Part shown: one piece after another, positions 10,330 through 21,210 of the stretch
Layout: every line of letters starts with the position of its first letter
Position numbering within the stretch: the first letter of the stretch is position 1
DNA from: Lucinisca nassula
Lineage: Eukaryota > Mollusca > Bivalvia > Lucinida > Lucinidae
Assembly (NCBI GenBank): GCA_963580285.1
Contig: OY757011.1
Coordinates: forward strand, 99,255,728 to 99,319,727
DNA: 64,000 bases
Direction of reading: 5' to 3'
Notes under the pieces: generated by a model
Seen by the model: the letters and a program-made list of their open reading frames with translations, nothing else
What the model was told of the DNA's origin: nothing
Database searches by the model: none
Translations under genes and position numbers: made by a program

Positions 10330-11531
10330 GGCTCCCCACCACAAGCGGGATAGGCTCGCTTTGTGTGGTCGGAAGGAATCATTGGGGCAACATCCTTTGG
10401 TTAGACGAACCGCGTTTCAACGTCGATTTGTTCGACCAGGGTAAAAATGATTGGATGAGAGTCGACAAATGTTATGTTCCTAAAATGAAATAAAGGCACT
10501 GCCTTTTGAGCAAACACACTCATTTACACCCCAATTTATCTATCTATCTATATTCATATATTGAGTTGGTGACTCAGTTAATTTGCAGCGTGGAAACTTT
10601 AAAGTACCCTGAAGCACTAGCGTTAGTACTATAGATTTAGGGCTTATCATCATTTTGTAAATCTTTGGAAGGAAGAAATCCACAGGTAGCCAGATAGCTC
10701 ATTGTGTCTCATACAATTCCCATGGCTTTATTTTATACCCCTGAGTGATAGTTTGCGAAAAGTTGTAATTGCTTGGCCAGACGAGAATCGCTTTCCACCC
10801 TACCGAGAAGTACCGGTAAATGCTTCGGCATATGCTCCGGTTACTCGTTGGTCCAGTCGCGGTGCTGGGTTTTACCGTCTAAACTTTGCGCTCAGTGCGG
10901 TACGTTTCAGTTAATTTAAACGCGTGACGTATTTTCGTAGCTTTCCCGCGATCAAACTTCAGCGTTTGATGCACCGGTCTTGAAAAGAGCTTTTTAAAAT
11001 TATTTCGACGCATTTTGTGTTTCTCTTGTAATAGATCGTAACTCCTTTTGGTTTTGAGAAGCATTTTTTGGATAGCAATACAATTCTCATGAACTCTGTA
11101 AAGATGGCGGATTATCGCGAGAAATTGAACGAGATTCCAGGCGAGATTTGGGTGCCTAAGTATGTTGTTCCAGTCTCTCTACAGTAAAGCAAACACTTCG
11201 TGTGTTTGCTATAACCATAAAAGAACATGACAGATACGGCGAAGTCAGCGTTTTGGTTTTGGGCTGCTCTGAGTTACAACAAGACTGACCTTCACATTGT
11301 CCATTAACACATGACGTTGAAATACCATGATACCGTGCATACCTCAACTTTACAACCTCTTGTTGCTCAGACTGGACTAACGTTTGAAGATAATCGATTA
11401 TCAGTCCTGCGATCGATAATCGATTAGTAATCGCTAAGATTTTGTCATAATTTTACCCGTCTGGCTTTCTTCTGAGCATGACTCTTACCATATGTTGCAC
11501 TTTACCATATGTATATTTGAACAGAAAGGCC
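10330..11531. other. Non-coding, nothing recognised
   Basis: A short (TATC)n tract lies near 10540. There is one open frame of 70 codons (10702-10914) without domain signals. No splice-bounded exon was identified. Confidence 0.3.
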
Positions 11532-11605
11532 TGAGCAAACAGGGTAGACCCAGATGAGACGCCGCAGAATGCGGCGTCTCATCAGGGTCTGCACTGTTTG
11601 CCATT
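11532..11605. repeat. gcaaacag...ctgtttgc hairpin repeat
   Basis: The arms are gcaaacagggtagaccc, then agatgagacgccgc, and their complements around agaat. It is one of more than ten related hairpins in the window (for example 6973, 38531, 41700, 42058, 47290, 61516 and 61666). Confidence 0.7.
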
Positions 11606-12881
11606 CATCCAGCTATTTTAGGCATAAGTTTGGGTACGACTCGTCTGTGGTAAACGAGCCATTCAGGTTCTGCTGTTATTACTCACCATAAAAGTAAACG
11701 CGGTTCGAGTGCATCCATCATTTTGTTATTTTTGACAATTACATATTTTTTTGTTGTTAATTGTTGTTCTCGTGATGACCTAACCGTTACTGAGCCCCAC
11801 CGTGAGAAACCCTACCAAATGTAGGCACAAACGAACATTTAGGGTGACCATTACTCAGTTAGCTTAAATGTGAAGGAAGTAACCCAATACTATTACCAAT
11901 ATCGTTTTTTTTTTTTTTTTTTTTTTTTTTGATATATATATATTTTTTTTTTTTTCAAAATTCCTACACTGATTTTGCAAAAACCAATTTATGTCAGTTT
12001 ATATAAATATATAATGTTTAATCCTGCTCCCCTGGAGCTCCGCTTTTTTAAGCTATGTATGTCCCTGGTTTTTGTTTTCTTCTTCCATTATATAGCCAAT
12101 TCTTGTCAGGAATATTACATTGTAACCCACCGCTAATTTGTTTGTAATGTGCATGTACCTCATATGTCAATTGTTTTGACCTTGAGAGTAATAAAGAAAA
12201 TGTTCTGTTCTGTTCTGGTAGTGAATTGTACCTATGAAGTATCGATTAAAAGCAAATCAGAAATGATAATCATTTTTGTTGAATTTATCGATCGATTAAT
12301 CGATTATACGATTAATCGTGTCAGCCTTACTTATCGGGCAAGGATTGTTATGGATTACGTGCAGCAGCAGAGAATTAAAGACTCTACCCTGACCAGCAAG
12401 GTCACCGGTTCTCTCATCCATAGAGCAGTGATGGAAAGAGTAAGGGAGAAGAACTTTAAAGAGACATCCAGGTATCCGCACTCGTCAGCTGCTGGAGAAA
12501 GAATTGCATCTGGATTGACAGACTACTCCTCAAGGCAACTGTACGGAATGTGATTAACAGTATGAGATCTCGTGTGAACACTTGCATAGACCTATCGGAG
12601 GCCACACACAAAAACAATTAAAAGAAAGACCCAGTGAGCGCCACAATCACAAGATGTAGCCCACTCTCGACACCAAGAGGAAGAGGAAACATACACAAAA
12701 CAAGAAAAATTACGAGTGTTTATGAAATGACACAGTCAGCCCTCTCTTCACCACACGAGGTGCTCATACCATAAGAAAACACTAAACAATAACTCACAAC
12801 AAATTCGCAGACATACAAAAAATAACAGCCAAAGACCAACACCAAAACTACCGCCTTAGAACGGTCAGCAGCATCCCTGCT
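11606..12881. other. Non-coding with T-rich run and possible LINE tail
   Basis: A long T run and (AT)n occur at 11907-11955. At 12165-12217 the phrase gaccttgagagtaataaa is followed by ttctgttctgttctg. This looks like the 3' tail of a LINE on the plus strand, a resemblance only. The 134-codon frame at 12149-12553 has no recognisable domain; its 3' part (12340-12550) reads smoothly but could not be assigned. Confidence 0.35.
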
Positions 12882-12974
12882 AGCATTCTACATAAATCTA
12901 CAGCGGGCCGTTAGCGGCCCGTCAGCTACCCTGACGGGCCGCTAACGGCCCGCTGTAGATTTATGTAGAATGCT
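12882..12974. repeat. Perfect 44-bp inverted repeat (GC-rich cruciform)
   Basis: Arms 12882-12925 and 12931-12974 are exact complements around a 5-nt loop, ctacc. The arms contain GCGGGCCGTTAGCGGCCCG, itself internally repetitive and very GC-rich compared with its surroundings. Outside the arms ATCCC and GGGAT pair again after a 4-nt mismatch, so the structure extends to about 53 bp per arm. It is probably the core of a foldback MITE. Confidence 0.85.
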
Positions 12975-13002
12975 TTCTGGGATATGCCACTGGGGTGCGG
13001 TT

Positions 13003-13330
13003 GGGGGGGGGGGGGGGCTTAAAGCTCTATTACCGGCCGAATCTTCGCCCTAGGTTAAGGTGTTGTTCCCAACAATAAACATTAAATATTCGGTTTACAT
13101 AATGATTTCCTAACCCAATCAATTCATCACCACAGAGACATAAATCAAATCCAAAGACTGAGATGAAGCAAAGATGAGGGCTGCTAGCCGACCCAACTTA
13201 CACTGTTGGCCAGAGCTAAAGAAAATCATTAGTTAAACCACGATGGGCCTAGCGACAGACATAGCACTGAACAAACAAGTTGGCTTCTTTAAAAAGAATC
13301 CAAAGGAAAGGTCTGCTGCTGTCTTGTCAG
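13003..13330 (+). repeat. Dispersed repeat with G15 tract
   Basis: A run of 15 G is followed by cttaaagctctattaccgg and sequence related to that after the G14 run at 6250. Identity is lower than between 6236 and 17010. Confidence 0.5.
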
Positions 13331-14789
13331 CAGAATGAACAGAGCATTATCACAATAGTACTGATAATACTAATAAACATAGAAATAATAATAAACGTGC
13401 GTAATGTTTGTCTTTTGCAAACATGACCAACCCTTAACTATTCGCTTTAGAACCTTAAAATCAAGAATGATCAAATATCACTGTCATTTGGCGAATCGCT
13501 TTTATTTTTCAATAGCAGTCATACTTAAAACTAAGATGAGAAATTCTAAAGTTGTATAACTTGATTTCCTGTTTTTAAACTTCGTTTTAGCTGAGACCTC
13601 AAAACAAATGAGTGGTAGAATTGGCAACTACACCAATAACTGTCATACGTCTTTCCAGCGAAAGGCAAGGAAAAAAACAGAGAAATTGGCCACGGGGTCA
13701 TGGATACCATCGGCAGATGCAACCATGTATTGCAAAGCACAATTTTTAAGTTTAAGACCTTGATCTCAATTTCTAAATAGTAAGTTTTTGATCTTGATCT
13801 GCTGACAGCAGTATCTTTTCTGCACCCATTAAAGTGTCTACATATCAACCCTAATCGTAGGTTGAAAACCACAACAATACAAAAACTTTAAAACGACTAT
13901 CTCAATCGAAGTTAAAAGTGTGCGAACTTGGCAGCAGAAGTCAAATCAGTGTTACTGTACTTTGTCAGCTGTCAAGTAATACCACATATCAACTTCCAAT
14001 AACATAAAAGATAGAGATCAAATGTTTTACATAAACAAGTAACATGAATATTACGTTAAGTTCTGTCACTGTTACCTTTACATTCTGTGTCTGCTGATAA
14101 TTATAATATATCATACAAAACCCCAATCAACACGATGAATGCCAAAACCATGCAATGACCATTCAATTTATGCGACCATGACCTTCTGTCAGCAGCAGCC
14201 ACATAACTGGTACAATACTCTATACGTATCTATTTAAAAGTAATACCCGTTAGGCATTATAAGTTCACACTGCAAAGTTAAAGGAAAAAAATAAATCTGG
14301 AAGTTACCAATATCGCTATATATTCTACTTACTGGCGCTAGCCAAACCCGGGCACTTGACCCAGGAGTGTAACCGACTCATGTTTAAGGCAATGCCAAAG
14401 AAACACGATATACCAAATAAAATGTATTAGACAAGTGATTAGCAAGATATTAGAATTAAAGCAAAACTTTGAAGTTAAGTGTTGACGGACGTCCACGCGT
14501 TGTCACCAAACAGTCAATATGTGACTTTCCGTAGACAGGACAGATCGTTATGTGTCACTTTTTTGTGTGACAGCCACTTAAAAAGCTATTTGTTCTCATG
14601 AAATGAGCGTTAAATTGATAGAATGTATGACGGAAAAACTGCAAGTGACTGTTTCGCAATAATTCTATAGAAACCAGTTAACAATCATTTCTTGGCCCAA
14701 GACAGACAGAAGGACAAACAGATGGAAGAAATTTAGACACAGGACGAAAACTACATACAGCTCAACATTCTTCTCATGCCGGGGTGAAT
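13331..14789. other. Non-coding, nothing recognised
   Basis: AT-rich with no clear repeats. The longest minus frame (13546-13872) has no recognisable domain or convincing splice sites. Confidence 0.35.
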
Positions 14790-16090
14790 TATCAAAATAT
14801 TCCTAGCGATTTGATAATTATATGTACATCATCAGCTGGTGAAAAATTTGCCTCGGCGAGGCTATTTATATAAAAAAAAATATTGCATTATACAAATTGG
14901 TTAGGTCATGCCAATATACATCTTCATGCGGAGAGGCTATCAATATAAAAAATTTCGCAGTAAACAATATAATTAATAAGATCTTATCAATATATATCTA
15001 CCTGCAAAAACTTATCAAAATAGTTATTGCGGGTTGAAAGTTTTAACGTCTGTGTCAGCTAGTGAAATTTTGCCTCGGCGAGGCGAATTATAAAGATATC
15101 AGCCTTTGGACAAACTCATTTGTTTGGTCTTGTCAATCTCTCTGCATGCCAAAACTTAACAAAACTAGAAACGCGCAGTCGATGGCACGCCATCGCATAT
15201 CCCACCGCCACTACATAATCTACTCATCATGCCGTTCGCTTTGATATGTTACACGACCATGTTCTGGAAATTTTGATTTTTGAACCCCGCGGGCCCCAAC
15301 CCCTGGGTCCACCCCTAGGGGTGTGATCGAAATTCCGAAAGTGTCATGCACTCCCCAGACCAAAGATCTATCAGTTCCCAAAGTTTCAAATTTCTATCTA
15401 TGCCCGTCTAGGAGGAGTTATCCGGTAAGGCGGACGGACGGACAGACAGAAAGACGTACGGACATACGGACGGACGTGCGTACGGACGGACGGACGGACG
15501 AACGGTCGACGAATACAATTACAATAGCCCCACCACTTTTTCTTTGAAAAGCGTGGGGATAATAATCCTACTGTTGCCTTGGCCAGGCTTCTTGTGAAGA
15601 AATCAGGCATTTTGATGAGGCCTAATTGGTCACTGACGAGGCCTAATTGGCAGAAACTAGCTTATCTGGCACAGAAAACATGTACATTCCATATTTTCCA
15701 GTTCTGTGGTGTATTCCTTGCTTCGAAAGGATAACCCTTTCAAGAACATATTAGACGGCCTTGTCAATATACATCTGTTTGCCAAATCTTATCAAAATAA
15801 AACTTATATACCTGCAATCAGTTGGTGAATATTTTGCCTTGGCAATGCCATTTATATAAAGAAATCAGGCATTAAACAGCATTGTTGACTATATCTTATC
15901 AATATATATCTGTTGCCGAAAAAAATGTATAAAATATCTCTAACAGTTTGAAATTTATACGGCGGTGCAAGTTAGTGGAAAATTGCCTCGGTGAGGCTAT
16001 TTATAAAGAAATCAAGCATTAGACAATCTCACTGGTAAGGTCTTGTCAATATGTATCTGCATTCAGTTTCTGAAAATGTTGCCTCGGCCA
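14790..16090. repeat. Degenerate tandem array with GCCTCGGCGAGGC core
   Basis: Units contain the palindrome gcctcggcgaggc (14851, 15071) or decayed forms (gccttggccaggc 15571, gcctcggtgaggc 15981, gcctcggccaggc 16079). These are followed by tatttatataaagaaatcaggcatt and tcttatcaatatatatctg. Spacing varies from about 100 to 500 bp. A pearl/Helitron-like element (15165-15559) interrupts the array. Confidence 0.6.
15165..15559 (-). mobile_element. Helitron/pearl-like non-autonomous element
   Basis: Read on the minus strand it begins TCCCCACGC after an A. It then has a GACG/GACA microsatellite (plus strand 15430-15510) and one core unit, followed by a hairpin (15180-15195, CGATGGC-ac-GCCATCG), 11 nt, and CTAG followed by T. 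An A|TC start and a hairpin-CTAG|T end are the Helitron rule. A core unit plus an ACGG-type microsatellite is the layout described for the bivalve pearl elements. The copy at 48162-49147 shares this layout with several core units. The assignment is by structure only. Confidence 0.6.
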
Positions 16091-16360
16091 GGCCAGAAAT
16101 CTGGAATTAGACTGCTGGTGGTGCTGCTTGACGTAGTCTTCTTGGTTCTGGCTGGGGGCTGGACTGCGCAGATCCTACGTCAAACGACAGTGACACTGGT
16201 GCTGAAGGCATGTGGTCACCTCAGGAATCCCATGAAGTCGGCGTGACTTCAAGAAAGCCACAAGTGGCTCTGGAAATACTCTTTCATAAATCCAGACATG
16301 TTGTGCTATAGATCTGGACTAGCTGCTCAAGAGCTGAACAGAGAATAATGATGATGATGG
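16091..16360 (+). mobile_element. Possible LINE 3' end
   Basis: The region ends gagaataatgatgatgatgg, a GATGAT-type tail seen at the 3' ends of some non-LTR retrotransposons. The upstream open frame (to 16246) shows no reverse transcriptase motif, so only the extreme 3' end could be present. Confidence 0.35.
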
Positions 16361-16744
16361 CACTGCTACGTTCGTTCGTTCAAGCTAAGGCATTTTACGT
16401 CTGCCAGGGTCGAGCGGACAGAACTCCATAGCTCCACAGCGAGACGTAAGTTATGTGCTTCTGGGCTGCGAATCGCGGCAGTCTGTCCAACAAGAGTTAA
16501 ACGCGTTGGACTGACTGTGCCCTACCGAGTAAAGTAAAGCACTGCTAGTTTTAGAAATTTTGAATGCCAGTCTAAATTGAGACAAAAATGTAGAGTAATC
16601 AGTGACAAATCGGTTGCAGATCGCGATTTCTCTACTGTGCTCGAGACCAGAAAGTAGGCCAACGGTGCTCTATTTTGGGGCCGCGCGATTTTGGCCATCG
16701 GACTTAGGCTGCAAATGAAGCATGCTTTTGCAAAGTAGAAGTAA

Positions 16745-17225
16745 AACAAAGATCAGGAATCGATACAATTAACTTACTCCACCCATAAAAGACACCAAAG
16801 GGAAAGAAATACAAACATTAAGCGACCAGTCCATAATGGAAACCTAAACAAAGGAAGGCCATAAGGACAGTTACTTTCCCACAAAATGGCCATATGGCCA
16901 TCCAAAATTAAAAGACACAAGTGATACACACAGTAAGTAACAAACAACAACATAAATAAATCGCCACAGAAGAGCCGCCTTGGAACGGTCAGTAGAAGAT
17001 TTCCACTGGGGGGCTTAAATCGATTTTACGTGGCCACAATCCTCGCCCTTCCTTCTGTCGCGATTCAGACAAATAATTTGTTCAGTCCGCTTGAAGGCCT
17101 CCTAACTCATCAGTGCAACATCTCCGTGAACACAAAAATCAGTTTCCAAACAGAAACAAGCGGCTAGTGGTCCGGGAAGAAGACTTGTCGCAAAACAGAA
17201 ATGGAGGCAATGATCAGGAATCGAT
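16745..17225 (-). repeat. Dispersed repeat, inverted copy
   Basis: 16745-16985 is the inverted counterpart of 9176-9480 and 39965-40225. From about 17010 the gggggcttaaatcgatttta segment related to 6236 follows. Both joined families end near gatcaggaatcgata (17215), so they may be parts of one larger element. Confidence 0.55.
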
Positions 17226-19590
17226 ACCATTCTCAGCTCTAAGTACTATTCCCAACCAGCAGGCAGGATGAGTGTGCAATGATCCAGATGTTGGTGCAAA
17301 CTCTCAGCATCTCCTACCGGCTTAGCAATGCAGAAGTGCTGCTTGTAGAACCACCAAGTTCCTGGGACGAACTCATCGATCCCCGCATCCGATGACCTCG
17401 ACCCGTACAAAATGCCGTTCTCTAAATGTGACTGTGGCCTAACGGATACACTCAGTGCAACACACTATACCATGCCTAGGCGCCCTCATCATTAACTTAG
17501 ATGCGAGCATTTATCAATAACTTTGGTCTGCCTGAGCAATCAAACTTATTTCCTCACAGAGTACTTGTTACTATTATTTCGAGTAGTGGTTTTCAGTTAC
17601 TGGATATCAGTATGTTACATGTATCTGCAATGAAGTTGGGATTACAGGGGTTATATTAGTTTTGTTATTGAAAGTTGATTTATATAATCAAGTTTCTATG
17701 TCATTACATTTCTACTTCCGGTACTGGTCCGCGTTATTCCACTTCCGCTGTTCGTTCGCTGCATAAAATAGTCCAAAGGAACTCTTAAAAACTAATTTTG
17801 CAGGCATGAAACGTCTTTCAAAATATTTCATTTTTCGAGACTTTATACGGATTGAGTATAAATTGACACAAAAAGACATATTCTGAACAGAAAACGATAC
17901 TCTAGGACTATTTTCCTACGCGCTATCCGATGATATTTTGTTTTACTCTTTCATCCCTGAGTTTCTGAACAGGACTCTTCTCGCTTTAAATATATACTTA
18001 TAGAAAGGGATTTCTGATTAGTTCACTGACATGATGGCAGTTAAACAGTGTATATGTAGATTCTGGCGAGACGTGCTAGCTACGTGCCGTCTTATCAGGA
18101 TCTATAAGTATTGTATAGATACAGTGCATTTCTACCTCAGCGTCTGCACCGGTCTACAGGGTTAAAAGGGTTAGCTCGCTTGTCTGTGATTATCAGTGAC
18201 CGACTAAACAACCCATATCTGACCGACATCAAACACGGTTATTCACCTGCTGTCGAGAGCTCTAATTACAAAACGTGTTGTAAGCTGTGAGTTTTGCATC
18301 AAGTTCCGTACTTTTAGCAAATAGTGAAGACACCGATCAGACGCTACATTCTGTGACCTCTAATCTGTCTTAACTGTTTCCGAATGTCCCATTATTGAAA
18401 CAATTGGCATTTATGGGTTAATGTTTTTTTGTTTGTTTTTTTTTTTTTTTGGAATTCGCCTTGGGTTGTCGAAGTTCGCTAAATGCGGCGTCTGATCAGG
18501 GTTATAATCAAATTGTTTAAAAAAGATTTTTTTTTTTCATTTCAAGTTATTCTCCTTTTTATGTTCCAATGCCCGAAGGAACATAGCTCCAAGCGGCTGT
18601 ATCGTCGTATCAACGCAACGTTGATGCGACATTGCTAAGACGTAATGTGCCCGCTAGGAGAACTTGTCTGTAAGATTATTAGCAGCTGGGACAAGCACAG
18701 AATGTACTGAGCTAATTTAGAAACCATGAAGAAATGAGCAGACACGTTTATCTTTCTTTCTTTCTTTCTTCCTTTTTTCCTTCGTGGGGGTAGTTTGGTG
18801 ATGCACAGGTCATGTGTATCGTGTGTCACTGGGGAGTCGAGCTGATACTGACTTACATTTGGGCAAAGCCTGCTGTCCTTGCAGCAGGTAACGGTAGATG
18901 GTGAGTGTTGAAATTTCTTCTGTTTCTACACTTTCATTCACTCTGTTCCTCACTTTCATCTCCTCTGCTATATCTTCTATCTCTTCTCTTCCCCCCCCCC
19001 CTTTCTCTTGACGAAGACAACATGATCCACAAGGGTTGACCTGTCGTTAAACTCAAAACAGTCGATGAATCATTTTTATTTTCTTTGTCGATTTTTTAAC
19101 CCTCACAAAATGTCAAGATAACAGCTTGATCTACGACTGGCATTGTTATCACAATAATTATTTCTCATAAATCAACTTTTCTCAGTACTTTCAGTACTTT
19201 GATTTTTGTTATAAAACGTAGGTCGTGTTACGCGTTTCAACGACCTAAAAAGGAACAATATATACGTATATTGGATCCGTGCCACCCATAAGAAAGATAA
19301 GTTATTCCCAGCGGGAACATGACGTCTATGCAACGCCGTGCCAACGTCAATGCAACGTCATGGCAGTAAAACTGATTATACTGACACAGAAACTGTAGTG
19401 ACTTTCAGCCTCAGCAATTGATTCCCAAGGCTGATAAAACACCTTTTCTTGTCGGAGAAGAGGCAGCTGATTACTCTCCTTTCCGTTGCATTCTCACTGT
19501 ATATCAAAAATTTTGGTTTGCCCTTCCTGTTGGCGCCATTGGTATTATGTTTTCTGTGATGTCGCCCTTTCTGGCCATCTTCATTAGTAT
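17226..19590. other. Non-coding flank of the Gypsy insertion
   Basis: I see hairpin-repeat remnants at 18045-18110 and 18480-18505 and a (TTTC)n tract near 18752. Short CAACGT-type motifs lie near 18600-18640 and 19310-19370. No exon is recognised, although 17270-17470 has a fairly open composition. The Gypsy element begins at 19591. Confidence 0.4.
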
Positions 19591-20205
19591 TGATATGCCC
19601 CAGGTCTCAGACTGCTGGTCTCTGAACATGAATGACCCACATGTACCTGCTGTGTAATCAGCTGCTTTGTTTTGCAGAAATTTCTAAAGTTTGTTTTTAC
19701 GTCCCTGACGTATGACAGTTCTTATCTGTTATCTGTCATGGAAGTCTATGCCTTACCTTACATGTTGGCACTGATGTTTTCGGCCAGTTAACCATAATTT
19801 AGAAGTATTTCCTAAAAATGTATCTTTTACACCGCATTTCAGTTTCATGTTTACCTCCATCAGATTTGTGTATTGATTACGACCTTGACCGTGTAGAGTG
19901 GTATTATGGGATATTGTTTATCGTCTGTCGCGCTCCAGATCAGAGATAATTTTAGCTGTCAAACCGAAGGCTTTCACATTTAACTCAAGGTTTTACAAAT
20001 TTGCCCTCTGAGAAAAGTAAGGAAACTATGACAGTCAGATAGCTTATTCATTCGCGTGAATTCTGATATGTGTTTTATTATCGGTTTCATTCATAATAGT
20101 CGAGTTTTCGCTGTATTTACGAGTCGACCCTGTGGTCCTTACGGAACTTTTCTAATGGCGAACCCGCAGATCGCTGTACTTTTGACGTTCTTCGTCCCGG
20201 TTACG

Positions 20206-20225
20206 GCGGGATCACATGATCCCGC
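20206..20225. promoter_or_regulatory. 20-bp palindrome with TCACATGA core in U3
   Basis: GCGGGATCA and its exact complement flank a central CA, about 75 bp upstream of the TATA box. The centre TCACATGA is an E-box of the M-box type bound by MITF/TFE-family bHLH-ZIP factors in other animals. Binding here is inference. The same site is present in the 3' LTR at 31535-31554. Confidence 0.5.
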
Positions 20226-20299
20226 ACCCGTGGCGTTGCGGGATTTCTTCCCACTACTAACCGCTTGGCGGGTTTGCGGGGTGGCGGGTAGCTGGGAAG

Positions 20300-20306
20300 T
20301 ATATAA
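20300..20306 (+). promoter_or_regulatory. LTR TATA box
   Basis: TATATAA lies at the expected distance upstream of a possible start near 20330, and the polyadenylation signal at 20525 lies downstream of that start. A second TATATAA at 21053-21059 is near the LTR end. It would leave no polyadenylation signal inside R, so I prefer this one. The equivalent in the 3' LTR is 31629-31635. Confidence 0.55.
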
Positions 20307-20524
20307 GTAAGCCCGCAAAGTTGTTCGGGGACTTCCATTTTTGAATTTTGAAGAGAAAACATCCTTACGTTGCGTTGCGTAGGTGTTTTCGCCTTTTTAG
20401 GCTTATTTTCCGTTTTAAACTTATTCTTTTGTAAAGATTCGGTTTCTAAAAGCATTTGCTCTCAATATGACTGTCATGGAATCCTAATTTTATCTCATTT
20501 ATATATAATAGGAGTTTTGAGTTA

Positions 20525-20530
20525 AATAAA
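20525..20530 (+). terminator. LTR polyadenylation signal
   Basis: AATAAA sits about 200 bp after the inferred transcription start. The copy in the 3' LTR (31854-31859) would end the genomic transcript. Confidence 0.55.
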
Positions 20531-21148
20531 ACAATTCCATTATAATCCGGAGATGGCACCGGACCGCAAACTTACAGTTATCTATTTTAAGATATCGATT
20601 GATTGCTGAGTAAAGGCTTTTTCGTAACTTTAGTCACCAATTTCGTGACGTCTTTTGCCAATGTAAAATATTTGTTTTTAAAGATAAATCTGATCCATAA
20701 CCCTTTACCTAGTCAATGATCATTTGTTGTTTAACATGTTTTGCTAAGGGAGCCCTCATTTGATAATCCATAGTTCTGGTCATCTACCCAGGGCATAATA
20801 TAAAACAACGCTCACACATTTTATTTAGTTTATTTAAAAATAGATTAAGTTTGGCATCACATTGTCTTCGTTTGTCCTTTCCATCCTGAAAATAGATAAG
20901 ACAATCAACCATATTCCCACAAGCCCGTTTTAGTTGGAAGTCCACCCTTTCATTAAGGCTCTAACGCTAGGCTAGAGTCTTACAATCTACTAGGCCCAAG
21001 TGGTCAGTTAGCTCGGTGCACTGTCCGTGACTGCCTGGGCATAGCAGACGGTTATATAAGACATCGGCCGCTACAGAGGTGACTGTTGAAGCAGCAAAGC
21101 TACATCACCCAGCATAACCCCCCTTTCTACCCTGACCCGTAACACAAG

Positions 21149-21170
21149 TGGTGGCACAGCGGTGGGATTC
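21149..21170 (+). promoter_or_regulatory. Primer-binding site, tRNA-Leu-like
   Basis: The site starts TGGTGGCA four bases after the LTR and continues CAGCGGTGGGATTC. It is complementary to the 3' end of a leucine tRNA of the AAG/TAG type as I remember it, except for two extra bases after TGGTGGCA. Either the host tRNA has a different acceptor sequence or the primer pairs with a bulge. Confidence 0.65.
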
Positions 21171-21210
21171 AATTAATACATTGGATCCAGTGATACGAAC
21201 TCAGACTAGC

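Larger units (their letters stand above)
19591..21144 (+). repeat. 5' LTR
   Basis: 1554 bp, beginning TGATATGCCCC and ending CGTAACA. A TATA box (20300) and AATAAA (20525) suggest U3 of about 740 bp, R of about 200 bp and a long U5 of about 600 bp. The small frame inside (20056-20310) recurs in the other LTR simply because the LTRs are the same. Confidence 0.95.

Noticed and set aside
12149..12553. 134-codon plus frame
   Set aside because: It crosses a repeat tail, a stretch of ATCGAT repeats and unassigned sequence, with no domain or splice support.
13546..13872. 108-codon minus frame as a host exon
   Set aside because: No recognisable domain and no convincing acceptor and donor in the right phase.
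15398..15610. Arg/Val/Pro-rich frames over the GACG tract (also 48955-49220)
   Set aside because: They translate a simple repeat within Helitron/pearl-like elements.
20056..20310. 84-codon frames present twice (20056-20310 and 31385-31639, and the antisense pair at 20201 and 31530)
   Set aside because: They recur only because the two LTRs are the same sequence. They overlap the promoter and show no domain.
21053..21059. Second TATATAA in the LTR as the main promoter
   Set aside because: A start about 25 bp downstream would leave no polyadenylation signal between it and the LTR end, so it is at best an alternative start.
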